From Polytrichum commune (lineage: Eukaryota; Streptophyta; Polytrichopsida; Polytrichales; Polytrichaceae), in assembly GCA_950295325.1 (NCBI GenBank), contig OX485803.1, positions 19,902,001-19,966,000 on the forward strand: 64,000 nt of DNA. The letters are read 5' to 3'. A model generated the notes under the pieces. That model saw nothing but the letters and a program-made list of their open reading frames with translations. It was not told where the DNA came from and made no database searches. Shown here piece after piece: positions 48,999-61,272 of this stretch. The position numbers and the translations under genes are program-made. Position 1 is the first letter of the stretch. Every line of letters starts with the position of its first letter.

Positions 48999-49691
48999 TT
49001 GTATATAGGATTTTTTTAGAGTATCTTGAAAACGCACGTGGTTCTTGGTTTTTAATAAAAGGTGCACCCCTTGGAGGTCCCAAACAACATTAAGTGCATC
49101 AGATAGTGCCTTTGCAACTTCAATTTTGTTTGTTTGTTTTAAAATTGTTTTTATTCAAGAACATACAATTGATGCAAATTTTATCATTACTTCTTTAAAA
49201 AAACGTTGATGGGCCCTTAATGACATTCTTATGAGTATGCAACATAAATTCTGAAGGACAAAAAACACATATAACATATGAAAAGTGTATTTGAACTACA
49301 CCTACTAGACTTTCATTCCAGGAGGTGTATTCATACAATCTAACCTTGTTAATGCGACACCCTCGATATTACGACACATTTTTGTGAGACCAAACTCTTT
49401 AATTCAAAAGTTTATATTTTATACGACTATGACATTCAATAATGCAACATTTTAAATTTTTTTTTTGTCATATTAAAAAGGTAGTTAATGCTAAAATTCT
49501 TCTCATCTATATTGTGTACATCTAAAATACATCCATTTTCATTTGAGACCTACTTGGGAACTTCACTTATCATTGGGAACTTAATAAGAATTAGGATTAC
49601 TAGTGTAGAAAGGGCAAGGTTAGGGTTAGAGTGGCATCCTGCCTAGAATGTTGTCTTGTACTTATGGTGATATAGTATCACTAGTATCTTG

Positions 49692-51206
49692 TGCACTGTG
49701 AGCCCAAAATGGTGTTCACATGTGTTCTTAACTCTTCGAAATCATTAGAAGTTATGTTTTGATGTTTTATGATCATTCACAAAAATATAAAAAGAATGAA
49801 GCTTGAATGAAGTTATGTTTAGACCTTAGGCTTGTGTGGAGTAGTTGATTAAAAGTTTAGGGGTGTGAAAAAAATTCCTTAGTTAGGTGAGCGTAGTGTA
49901 TGGTGAACCAATGGTAGCTCATTGATTTAAATGTATGACCTAAGTTGTTGGTTTAAGAATTGAAGGCTTAGAAGATAGGATGAGAGCCTACAAAGTAGCA
50001 AAGGATCAAAAGGCTTATCTTGAGCCTTGGAGGTGCTCACCTACTCCCTCTCAACTCACTATATAAACCCTCACTATTCCCTCTCTCATCCTCTTCTTCT
50101 TCGTGTTCCTTGGCACCCCACGTGTTATAAGTGTGGGTGTGGGAAGCAAGAACGGAGCACATGTGCATGCAAGGTCTCAAGGTGAAGAACCAAGACCAAT
50201 TCACCTTGAAGTTAGTTTGACATTTGTTAGGAGTAGTCTTTGGTTGAGACATTTAGAGCTTAGCTTGTTGTATGTGACTTATAGAATTTAGATTCATGAT
50301 ATTTAGATTTATAGTGTTTGGAATCATGGCATTTAGAATTGTAGCATCCACATTCATGTTGAATTTAAAGCTCTCTCTCCTCTAAGGAGTTGAGCTCTTA
50401 GAGCTTTGGGAAATACAATATTTAGTTGCTGGAACTACAGTATTTAGTTGTTGGAAATACAGTATTTAGTCAGAGAGTTAGTTGCTGAAACTACAATATT
50501 TAGTTGTTGGAAATATAGTATTGGGTTCAGAAGTTAGACAGCTGGGACATTAGATTGGTCATTGTTAATTAATAAGAATATTACCTAATACTAATTAGGT
50601 AATGAGTATTTAGCTAGGGAATTGACTGCAAGGCATCATAAGGTGATATCAAAGGGGGGAACTTGTAGTTAAGTTGTAGGGATTGTAATCAAGCAGTTAA
50701 GGGTGCCATGGCGAAGAATGAACGAACTTGGGAGTGAATGGCGAAGAATTGCGGAAGAGGATGTAACGCTAAGTGATGAGAGTGATGAGTATTTTTTAAC
50801 ACTTGTGTACTCATCACATAGAGTCAACAAGTCACAACTTCAGCGAGGTGACGAGCACTAGTGAAGAATCAACGGCCAGAACTAAGGTTTTAAGAGGGAA
50901 GTCCTTAAGAACATGTGTAGCTAAGGCCGTGGGATGGACCCTTGAGGCGGCCAATGCTATACCCACTCAAGAAGATTGCATTAATAAAACATCATGACTT
51001 AAGAGAAGTTGGGGGTTCATTAAGATGAGACTTATATCTTATGTTGCTACTTTTGGTGTGACACATGCGAGTCTTAAAACCATCACCCGGACTAGGACGC
51101 TTAAGGGTGGTGGGTTTGGCCTCACATGCATTCTTGCAGCCTCTAATTTCCTTTTGTTAGCCTGCACACAGGCACCACAGACTCTATACTACAATAAAAC
51201 TTCGTA
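49692..51206 (+). mobile_element. 1.5-kb LTR-like insertion within repeat H
   Basis: The segment starts near CTGTGAGCCCAAA (compare 38501). It has a TATA box CTATATAAACC at about 50058-50068 followed by a CT-rich start region, and carries CGGACTAGGACGCTTAAGGGTGG near 51089. These features fit a solo LTR of a long-LTR (perhaps Ty3/gypsy-like) retrotransposon. Exact termini and target duplication are not clear, so the class is an inference. The insertion itself is shown by comparison with the empty copy. Confidence 0.5.
50281..50530 (+). repeat. Short tandem repeats inside the LTR-like segment
   Basis: Units of about 20-24 bp built on TTAGTTGTTGGAAATACAGT recur about five times at 50405-50525. 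A related GATTCATGATATTTAGA series lies at 50281-50350. Confidence 0.6.
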
Positions 51207-51628
51207 ATACTAAACGTCATACATAATTGTTGTCTAGTTTCTTATTAGAGAACTCGTTATATTTTGGTGTTAATGAAATGATCAATTTTCAAAAGTTAAA
51301 AGAGAATTTAGATAAGATGACTTAACAATTTGTCATATTAATGAGAAGACGACACCTTGATAATACGACTTTTGTGTGTTTCCCAAATGTGTCATACTAA
51401 GGAGGGATAACAATATTATGAAAATAAATCTACAAATACAAAAAGAGTTGATATATCAAAGTGAGGGCACCTTCTTGAAGTCAATCCGTACTTGGTCTTT
51501 GAAACTAAAACCATCTGTGAAATAACCTATTACAATGAGCAATTAAGAATACAGGATCAAATTATATATGGAAAAGTTTGACTGACAATATCTCTTCTTA
51601 AACCCCAAATGTAACTCTCTGCACACTA

Positions 51629-51657
51629 AAAATAAAAATAAAAATAAAAATAAAAAT
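51629..51657 (+). repeat. (AAAAT)n tract
   Basis: Five to six AAAAT/AAATA units. Simple repeat. Confidence 0.8.
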
Positions 51658-52178
51658 GACATAATCTGAGATACTAGAACTTCCATGTGCGGTGTGCCAA
51701 TTACTCTAGCAGAAGCATTTATCTCTACATCACTGTCTTTAACATGCTTATTAACATTTTATGCATATCAATTGCATTATCTTAGGTCGAATTTCAACGT
51801 ACTCACATGACATCATTCATACTCATAACAATGTTTTGAGGGACTGACAATATTCCATGGGATATTCCCCACATTCATTGTTTTGAATTTGAATAATGTT
51901 ATGTTGTGGCCCTTCAAAGTGGGAACTTTACACTAATTTCAATTTAGACTCCCTGTAACTATTACACTTGGTGAATGAGTGTGTGCATATGTTATACCTT
52001 GTTAAAACTTTGGGGTGTGAATTTATAAAGTACGCGTCGATTTGTACAAACCCCCAACAAAAGTTGAAATCATATTATGTTTTGTTAATGAGAGTATAAT
52101 CTAGATGTAGCACGACCTATCAAAAAGGGGATATAGTGAAAACAAAGCCATAATGCGATAATGTGATTAAGTGTACAC

Positions 52179-52584
52179 CAGAGCCCAACATTGGGTACCC
52201 ACACCCACACCCATACCCATGGGTTTTGGATGGGTATGGGTATGGATCGTCACGCATGGGTGGGCGTGGTTGGGTGTGCTCTGAATGAAAAATAAAAAAT
52301 AAAATCCTTATGCAATGCGCTCAAGCCGCGAACGGTCAACAACCTGCTATTCAAGCGCTCGAATCACGACATCTGCAAATAAATGCACATCATGTATATT
52401 GTATTACACGTGTTACGGTCATCATAACGAATGGGTGAAGTCAATATGGAGCCATGTGTATGGGTGGGTATGGCGAAGCGAGATTCTTTATTGGGTGGGC
52501 ATATATGGGTGCGGCCGGATCGACAGGCTCCCCTAGCTGGGTGGCATGGGTGGACGTGACCAAGTGCAATAATGTTGGCCTATG
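52179..52584. mobile_element. hAT-like element, short relative of 41.7 kb
   Basis: Starts CAGAGCCCAACATTGGG and ends ATGTTGGCCTATG, a decayed form of the right end at 42887. It is flanked by GTGTACAC (52171-52178) and GTATACAC (52585-52592), an 8-bp duplication with one difference. GGGTGGG(C/T)ATG-type subterminal units fill both ends. At 406 bp it is an internally deleted family member. Confidence 0.7.
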
Positions 52585-53261
52585 GTATACACGATATGCA
52601 TTCAAGTCTAGGTCATTTCTACAAACGCATATCTTCCTATGATCCATCCAGCGTACATGTGTGTCCCGATGAAACCAATGCATATAATATTTATCAGATA
52701 ACTACAAATGAGAAAGCTCTTGACACTTTTAGCAACAACTATGAAGAAGTACGCTTGAACCCCTCCGTAGGGCACCTTGTTGCCCTTGTCGGGCCCTCCC
52801 CTTAGGGGGTTCACCTGGCACCCCCCCCTGGTCATGAGTACGCGTTTTTGGTTATTACTTCCTGCAGCTCCTTGCAGTCCATCTGCAGGTTAGTTAGACG
52901 ATTCTATCAGCGCCTTTGAATGCGCTAAATGAACAGGGGAAGCAGTCAGAGGAGGTGGAGTCTTAGATGGGCTTTAACATGAGAATATCTTCTGACTGGC
53001 TTGCCTTATAAGGTCGAGGAAATTGGTGTCTTCATCTGATTCTAACGGCATTTACTGTTTGGCCTGATCACATACTACAGAGGATCGTGGCACCGCAAAT
53101 GACACCACTGTAAGGTAGATGGGCCTTAAATGCTTACTTTCCCAACCGAGCCCACTTCTTGTAGGCTTTGGAACACACAAGTACACCGTTTATGGTATTC
53201 AGTGTGTCGCATGTGTGATTGTGTTACTTACCCTGTTTCGAGGCGTATGTTAGGTTACATT

Positions 53262-53480
53262 AATGATCGGCAACATCACGAGTAATGTCACCTCGTGACA
53301 ACTAGGCATTCAAGTGTGTTAAATCATATCTTGGCATGAGTATGTTCAATAATGTTATGAGGTGTATGCATGTGTTGCACAATGATGTATAAGTTGACTA
53401 AATGACACTTGGCATTAGTATGCTCAAGAAATATCTTCCTCTCACACTTTAAAATGTAAACACATGGCACTTGCCATCAG
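53262..53480 (+). repeat. Dispersed repeat, partner of 1.74-2.0 kb
   Basis: Inverted match to 1740-2005. Confidence 0.6.
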
Positions 53481-53488
53481 TATGCTAA

Positions 53489-53640
53489 GGGCCGCTTTAC
53501 ACTACGGTGGAGAAGTGCACCGGTCGGTCAAGAATTTTCGCCCAAGACATGGTTGTTTGAGGCGAGGGATGGTATGCCGGAGAAGATGAAAAGACAATAA
53601 AATAATGCCTTAAGAAGTCTTGACCGGCCATAGTGTAACC
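53489..53640. mobile_element. Small MITE-like inverted repeat
   Basis: TTTACACTACGG..CCGGTCGGTCAAGA on the left faces TCTTGACCGGCCATAGTGTAA on the right. TAA precedes GGGCCGC on the left, reminiscent of the PIF-type copies, but the right boundary is uncertain. Confidence 0.45.
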
Positions 53641-53937
53641 ACCTAGAGGAGAAGTGTATTGGACAACTTCACCAAGAGGAAAAGTCCACCGGACTACTTC
53701 ACAAAACGGTCAAAGCCGGCGATAATAAAAACCTTACCCCCTAAATGACCTTTGATTTGATATTTAAAAAAATTATATTGATAAAAAAATAAAATGTAAA
53801 TGGCAATGTTTTAGAACTTCTTTCATGACAATAACTTATTTGAAAATGTTCCACCTCTATAATACATCCAAATTAAGGTAAATAAGTAGGTAACATTATC
53901 TTCTTATAGGTTTTTAAAGACATTACATGTTGGTATA

Positions 53938-54427
53938 GTCCAACCTTGTTAATACGACACTCGTTTATACGACACCCTCAATATTAAGACACATTTTTAC
54001 GAGACCAAACTTTTTAGTTCAGAACTCCCTCTCTTATACGACTACAACACTCGATAATGCAACATATAGAATCTCCGTTTTGTCATATTAAAGAGGTAGT
54101 TAATGCTAGAATTCCTCTCATCTAGAAAATGTACATCTAAAATACATCAATTTCCACTTGGGAACCACTTGGAATCTTCACTTATTGTTGGGAACTTAAT
54201 GGTAATTAGGGTTACTAGTGTAGAATGGACATGGTTAGGGTGAGAGTGGCCTTCTGCCTAGTATGTTGCCTTGTACACGGGTGATATAGTATCACTAGTA
54301 TCTTGATGCTAAACGTCATGCATCATTGTTGTCTAGTTTCTTATTAGAAAACTCTTTATATTTTGGTGTTAATGAAATTATTAGTTTCCAAAAGTTAGAT
54401 GGGAATTTAGATAAGATGACAATTGCT
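53938..54427 (+). repeat. Dispersed repeat H, copy 2 (uninterrupted)
   Basis: Collinear with the two halves at 49338-49691 and 51207-51420. It serves as the empty-site reference for the 1.5-kb insertion. Confidence 0.7.
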
Positions 54428-54430
54428 GAA

Positions 54431-54815
54431 CCGCCAACTTTTGAAGGTTGTTTCCATAATACAAGCTTGGATCTAGCATCTCTAACCTTCTACCAATCTA
54501 TCGTAGAGGTTTCGGGTCATTCTGACCACTTTTGTATTTCCGACTAGCTCGCGTTTTTTATCCGATCCGCCAACTTTCGGAGGTGGATTTTGCAAACGGA
54601 GTCCGGAACTAACCTCTCTAACAATTTACCAACCTATGTTAGAGTTTTTGGGTCATTCTAACCATTTACACGTTTTCGACCAGCTAATGTTTTTGGTCAG
54701 ATGGGCCAACTTCCGGAGGTGGTTTTCACAAACCAAGTCCGGAGCTGGCCTCTTTAACCTTCTACCAACTCATGGTGCGTTTTTTGAGGTCATTCTAATT
54801 ACTTGCTCTAGACAT
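54431..54815 (+). repeat. Tandem array, about 3 x 136 bp
   Basis: Units start at 54431, 54567 and 54703, each with CCAACTTTCGGAGGTGG-like, TCCGGA.CT, CTCTCTAAC...TACCAA.CTAT and GGGTCATTCTAACCA-like segments. The third unit is incomplete at its end. The array directly abuts repeat H. Confidence 0.75.
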
Positions 54816-55848
54816 CCTCCCATAAGCGTCACGCCCACACATACCCAACCTTTCTACTTTCTAATGTATTCATTGGTACTACATCACAAGTTGTCTGATG
54901 CATATTTTCAATATCACCTTCAACACCTTTGTCTTGTCAACACTAAGGACTATGTTTAACTTACAAGAAGAGCAGTAATAGGAGAATGCCAACAATGAAC
55001 CTACTCTTTAAATCCCTTTGTCAACACTTTACTGCTTGTTTTCTAGGATTGTTGTCCGTCTGGACTGCCACACAATTCTACGATGCTACACACCCACATC
55101 TAAAACTTACAAGCATACACGCCTTCTCTAAGAGTCTAAGCTATCTTCGCAAATGTGTACTAATAAAGCCAAAAGGCTCTAGGACAATCCTTATATACCT
55201 CAAAACAACTACCTACTAGGTGGGTCAACTTAGTAGGTTGCCACCCTGTCAAAACATTGTAACTAGATGTCCTTATGCATTTTTGGCCTTTGTCCGGTAC
55301 ATGACCAGCCGACACATTAAGGTCATAAAAAATGATCAACTAGACAAAGAGTTGCAATGTCATTTCAATAACTTTGAATCAACAAGTCATATTCTGACCA
55401 ACTAAGTTACTAACACCAAATAATTACTACTATTGAATAAACTGTTCAGTAGTAAAACAATAATAAACCAACCAGTGGACGTTCTAATAACCAATTGCAT
55501 TAGGGCCAGATTTGACGTCAACCAGTAAACTAGCATTCTTTTGCCCTTTCGGCAATTTGTGACCAACTAGTCATTTTTTGACGGGTTGGTTTACTATGGA
55601 CTTTATAGGTTCTTAGAACATAGTGCTACCTTCTACCTTAACACCTTTCTTATGTATGTTTATGCAAATAAACAAAAACCATTATACGTATTTACGAATG
55701 AACTTTTGTAAAAATGCGTAATGTAGATTTACACATTACACATTACACCCATTAATGAACGGTTGTTCGTAAATATGCTACCAAAATCTACTTTAACAAT
55801 TGAGTGTGGATATACTTTATACTGTGCATAAAGTAAGGTCTTGGAGAA
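54816..55848. other. Intergenic, nothing recognised
   Basis: AT-rich sequence without a supported gene. Short open frames lack recognisable motifs. Confidence 0.4.
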
Positions 55849-57380
55849 CACGGAGCCCATCGTCAAGTTCTTCTTTTGTGATCTCCCGAGCCCTTGCCTC
55901 GTTCTCGGCCAAGAGGCTTGGGTAGAGCTACTTGACAAGAAGGGTGTGCCGGTGCCCAAGTTTAGTGGTCAAGGTGGAGGGCATAAATTCCTCAAGGTCC
56001 TGAGGTCCAAGGTGTGGCTAGGCGTCCCCCATGGGCGCTGGCCAATTCTGGAGAACATCCTCCTCATCGACAACATCACGTTGCCAATGGGGTTGGACCT
56101 CACAAAATTCGGGACGCTTCCAGGGTGGACCACAAACCTTCCAATGTAAGGAGCTAGCCTATTGACAAAAAATGTGTCCTTCCTATCGCCAATCCACAAG
56201 TCAAGGAAGATGACATATAGGAGCATTGTTTGGCTTGTGAAATTCAATAAATTAATTTGAAAAACCGTTGTCCATGTGGTTCAATTATCTTATCCTTATT
56301 CCATGTTTTTTTTGTTTTTTTTGTTTTTTTTTGGCCCATAGTTTCCCCCTCTATGTGACACCTTTGTCCTCGATTGCCTTTTCCAACCCCCCTCGTCCCC
56401 TGGCTCCCTTTCCTACGGCGTGGTGGATTTTCAGATCTCGTCCCTTTACCAATTCTACAATGGACGCGATCTCGGCCGTGGATTACTCCAAGGATGTTAG
56501 CATCGACGACAATGTTGTGAACAACCCCACCCTCAGAGTCCTCGGCCGCACGTATGCCCTGTCGCCCTCTCCCCTCTCCAAGGAGATACAAACACTCGAA
56601 CAATGCCAATATGTGTCCCCCTTGAGCGACGATGACTTCGCTTCTCATGGGCCGAGCCAACGTCTTCGCATGGAAGCTCCCTGATGCTACCCCCCCCCCC
56701 CCCCTCCCCCTGCCCCCGTCAACTCCACTCCTCCCACAAACTCATCCGTGGTTGTCAACCCTCCATGCCTTGACCCCCCCCCCCCCCCCCAATTATCCAA
56801 CAATGCCACAGTTCAATCGACTCCAGATGCCCCTATTGACGTTCTTGTGGTGTCAATCATGCTGCGCACTAATGTCCTCAAAGCCAAGGTGCCCTTCTTT
56901 GTTCCCTCCTAATTTTTCATTGTTGTTCTCCTTTTCTTGCATCCGCTTGCTATGCACTTTACGTGCGCCCATCCCAACCTGCCCCTCATTAATTTTGCCA
57001 CTTCACTCCTCCTATGGTATTGTTTCATAGGTCGCTCCGTGCTCACTTGGTGGCCGGCCTTCCTTGACTTCTTCATTGGAAAGGCATGCCCTCAAGGCCG
57101 CATTTTCTGAGTCCGATCTTTGTTTGGCCCTTTGGAGGAATGCAAGACATTCCCTCTTGTAGGTGCCCTCATATTCCACTTACAATACCTACTTCGTACA
57201 ATTTGGGAGCGCGTCTGGATATATGGAAGGGCGACACATATTCTGGACCAATCAACAAACATGGCTATAGCCACATGCCGGAGATTTTTAGAGCCATGAA
57301 GGCCATTGGAGCATTACAGAGAGAAGCCGCCACAAAAAATAAGGACACGGCCACGAAAAAAAATAGTGGGACATACTAGT
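55849..57380 (+). pseudogene. Probable mobile-element remnant, C/T-rich, with ORF shared with 40.2 kb
   Basis: An open frame at 55841-56149 (TLPMGLDLTKFGTLPGW), another at 56268-56684 and a third at 57086-57379 lie in series on the plus strand. Two poly-C runs (about 56692-56705 and 56777-56790) interrupt them. The last frame shares GYSH.PEIFR and ATK.KDT with 40180-40390. The strong pyrimidine bias resembles 43.3-44.7 kb. No known domain could be assigned. Confidence 0.35.
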
Positions 57381-57384
57381 GGGA

Positions 57385-59605
57385 CTATAAATGTTTACAA
57401 ACTCCCTAAATGCATGTAAGGGTAGAACGTAGTGCTTGGTTATCAATTCTATTCAAAGGTCTTCAAGACATTGATGGTATTTCCATTATATTTGTATTTC
57501 AAACCCATTGAATAGATTCAATTTCCAATCATTCTCCACATCTTCCCTTCCATTGGCAACAGTTTCTCATTTTATACACAAATGTTTTCATGTATGATTC
57601 ACTTTTTTTGTTTACTTTGATGCATTTATGTTTGAAAATTGTATCCAAAATTATACGTATGGGAAATTTGAAAACTACGTCCTTGAATAGTCTCAAAATC
57701 ATCAATAAATCTTCGATTACCGAATATAATGTTAGAGGGGAAGAAGAGACAACCATGACACATGAAGATACTACTTTACATGGAGAAAAGGGTGTGATGA
57801 CCTTGATCAATCTTAAGCTTTAACCCTTGAGCTAAATAGATGACTACGACACATTAAAAATATTGCTACATATGAAGATGGTGATCACAACCATGATGCT
57901 AATACTAGAGGGTAACACTTAAGTTAAAAGAAACTACATGTTGAAGAGATTAATCACCAAAAGGAAGACCTACTTCAACAAAAATCCTAGTGAATGAGCT
58001 CATTTGAGAAGTTCTATGATTCAACGAAAGGTAGTGGAAGTTTTGAATAAGAACTTCTAAGTTATGACACGAAACCAAGACATCTATCGATATAATAGAA
58101 TAGGCCATTTATGAAGCAATCGATGGGGAGAATAGGTAGTTTGGTTATCTTGATTCAAGTGAAGTTCTAAATCACTGTACAATATGCTCAACCCTGGAAA
58201 CAAGTGGAGGTGTTGGAGCTCTACACTAGTTAGGGTGGCAGTGCTCACCCTAACTATCCATCATCGATGGACCCCCTATTGGACAATGGATAGTAAATGG
58301 CACATTTTGAAAACCACTTTGCGAAACTTTGTAGGTTGCTCATAATTTTTAATTTCTATTTATTTATTCAGTTAGAGCAGTTGGCTATCTGGTTGACTAC
58401 TAATTACAATTGATTTAATAGGAAAAATATCAAAAAGTTAATAAAAAATTCTAGAAAATTTAGATCTTGCAACCAAGTTCTAACAAATCTAAAGGTTCAT
58501 AATTTGTTGGATTTTTGGATATTATTTTATTTTGTTCTCAGAAGTCAACTACTAGTAGTAGTTCATTAGAGAAACTAACCGATAAATCATTTTCCTACTA
58601 TAATTAGAAATATATTAGAAATAATTAGACATTAGGGGCCTTTCATGTTATTTGTGATGTGACATGACATCTAGGGGCTGCATCACATAATTCTCACATC
58701 CTTGGTTTCAATGTGAGCTTGTACACTAATACGGGTGGGGCAAAGATGACTGATATTAAAGCCATTCTCAACCTTTAGGGTGTAAGGACCTTGTGAATTT
58801 CACCCGGAGAATGAATAAGATTTGCATATGAGCTCTAGGAATAATGAGGCAAATGGCTACAAACATGATTTGAAAGTGACAATTATCTTGACATAATTGC
58901 ATGTTTCACATCCTAGGAGAAATGGGTGCAGTGCTAAAAGTGGCCTTGCTTATCTTATGACTTTTAGATCTGCCAAAGTTAACCCGATTCTCTCAGTTTA
59001 TACATGTTTGGACCAGTTTTGTTAGTTCTAAATTAGCCAAGTTGGAGGAGGTTTTGTTTGAGTAAATGAACCAGGAGAGAGAGCTATGGACCATTTCATG
59101 CCCGATGCCAATGAGAGTTAGGCAGGCTGTAGGGAAATAAGCACATAACAATGATGTATGTTTGATCAGTTATCAAATTTAGGGTATCACATCACTTGAC
59201 ATTAATATGAGCTATTTAATTGTGATTAGCTGAAGCCCTCAAATTGATTGAAAGCAGATCATATAAGTAAATGTGTTCCTCGGGTGAATCCATTTGATTT
59301 CCTATGCAATCTGCTTTACAGATGATCCCAGCAAGTTTCACACACTCTAACTTAAGTTGCTGCAGATTTCTCTTGAGATAGTTGGGAGCTGAAAGCCACA
59401 TTCATTAACCTATGAGCCCAGGAGTTGTTTAACAAGATATAATTAGGTTGGTGTAGTTTCCAAGTGAAGCTAATAAAGAATCCTTGCACAGTCATTCTTT
59501 CATTCCTTTTTGCTCCAGTCTCCTGAGTACTTGAAGGATTTTAGATTCAACTTCACTTGCAATTTATTTCAGAATGCCAGGTTATAAATGACTCTTTTGG
59601 CTCAA
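57385..59605. other. Intergenic, no supported gene
   Basis: AT-rich. A 61-codon minus-strand frame at 59216-59401 is preceded by a plausible acceptor (GGCTTTCAG) and reads rather like protein (NLQQLKLECVKLAG). It has no homology I recognise and no partner exons, so it is not called a gene. Confidence 0.3.
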
Positions 59606-59609
59606 TGAA

Positions 59610-60490
59610 TGCGCCTACCTGTGCTGGTCTGGTATTGTCTTTTCTTGATACCATTCGGGTATCTGGGTGCAAGCACGGTAACGTGGACAACTCCTGATCC
59701 CTGCCTAGTGTTAAGTGAAAGTGATTCAATTTTATGTACTAACTTTGAATTTTGTGAAGAAATAAACCATAGACATTTTAAAAACATCTTGATCTACAAA
59801 GCCAAGCAATTTATGATGACAAAAAGAATTCCAAGAAAAGTCTACCTATTTTAGAAGACGGTGCATGTGGCGTGCAAGTAGGTGATATTGAATAAGTGAC
59901 TGTCTAAAATTTGTTTAAAATATGATAAAATTACATTAAATTGATGGTTTTTTACAAAGTTTTGTGGTGATGCCCTCAAGTAGATAATGAATTCAAGGAA
60001 TAAAAAAAAAAATCTAACTTCAAAATAGTTAAGGTCATGAAATCTACATCCAAAACCAGACTCAACCATTTGTTTTTGAGCATCACTTTTGATGCTAAGT
60101 ATTGAAGATCTCAACTTGATATTCTACATTTGAGTATTTAACACAACAATAGAGGTCATCATAAAAAAAATTCCAATTTAAATAACTCTTTGCTACTACT
60201 TTTAGGCCTTTGACCAAAAAAATTATGGTTTTAGTATACCAGAGCACTTTTTTGGTCCACTTTACCATGCTTGCACCCATCTATAATGAGGATTTCACAT
60301 TTCTTGATACTAGTAAGGCTACATGTATGGGTATTTGAAGGTAGTGTTTGTTTTCAATACCATTCGGGTATATACAAGGTACCATAAAAGAACCTTCATA
60401 GTACATACTTAGGCAAGATTGCCAACTAGTATCGATATATGATTTAGAATGGTGTTGACCTAAATAATAACTCCGTCAACCAAAGATTCT
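59610..60490 (+). repeat. Transposon-like repeat, partner of P450 intron 6
   Basis: 60270-60490 matches 16190-16446 in inverse orientation. TACCATTCGGGTAT occurs at about 59650 and again near 60360, so the element probably has duplicated or internally repeated ends. No coding capacity is seen. Confidence 0.5.
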
Positions 60491-60494
60491 TTCA

Positions 60495-61272
60495 CCTTGA
60501 CATACCCACCAAATATCATCATTCAAAAAAATTACAATTTTGATACCCACAGGTAGGTTCTTTATACCATTATTGATGTTGTTTAAATTTTACCATGAAT
60601 TCACCTAAAACTGGTGCTTACCTTGTGGAGCAAGTCCATTCATTGGATGATGAGTTTTCTGAGCTCTGTTGGTCAGTCCACAGGGGATTCTCAACTCAGT
60701 GAAGTGTAAATAATATGCAGGATTTGACACAAAGATATGAGAAAAAGCAATGGCTTAGAAAAATGCATGCCTTTTTGAATTGAGCACTGGACATGCATGA
60801 AATTTTGTTTACTATATAACAATAATAGCCATCTACAGCTTTACATGTAAAAGTGCCAGGCGTTGTATAAAAGGTGTTAAGTGTTCCATGTTGAATTGGT
60901 ATTTTTTACATATTATTAGGATTTGTGGTCGATTACTTGTAAATACAATGTTCTACAGGTTTGAAATAGTTCAACTGGTGGATGCTGTGCTCCATGTAAT
61001 TTGAAGAAGACCGAGCTGCAATCTATTCCCTATCGATTCTCTTCTACACTTGGAGCAGTTATCTATTGGAATAGGTTATACGCACCCTTCTGATATCTCC
61101 AGGCTCCTGTACTTATTTTGACGACCTTCTAAGCTAATGTTCAAGCTAAATAAACCTCCAAAAATTGGCAGCGTTGCCAAGCCCTACCACATGTGATGGT
61201 AGGGAATTAATTGGAGACAAAATGGAAGTGCAATATATATATCCTAGTGCACCTAAGATATAGTACTATGAC
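60495..61272. other. 3' flank of the ABCG gene
   Basis: Lies downstream of the ABCG stop codon on the minus strand. Its near part presumably contains the 3' untranslated region. No further exon is supported. Confidence 0.35.

Larger units (their letters stand above)
49338..51420 (+). repeat. Dispersed repeat H, copy 1, split by an insertion
   Basis: 49338-49691 and 51207-51420 together are collinear with the uninterrupted copy at 53938-54427. Shared blocks include AACCTTGTTAAT.CGACAC, ACACATTTTT.TGAGACCAAACT, TGATATAGTATCACTAGTATCTTG and then TAAACGTCAT..AT.ATTGTTGTCTAGT. The intervening 1515 bp is absent from the other copy. Confidence 0.7.

Noticed and set aside
53489-53720. Assigning this inverted repeat to the main MITE family
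   Set aside because: Only the first few bases (TAAGGGCC) agree with it; the body and inner TIR differ, so it is kept as a separate small element.
59216-59401. 61-codon minus-strand frame with an acceptor-like sequence
   Set aside because: Looks somewhat protein-like but has no recognisable domain, no donor-acceptor partner and no neighbouring exons.
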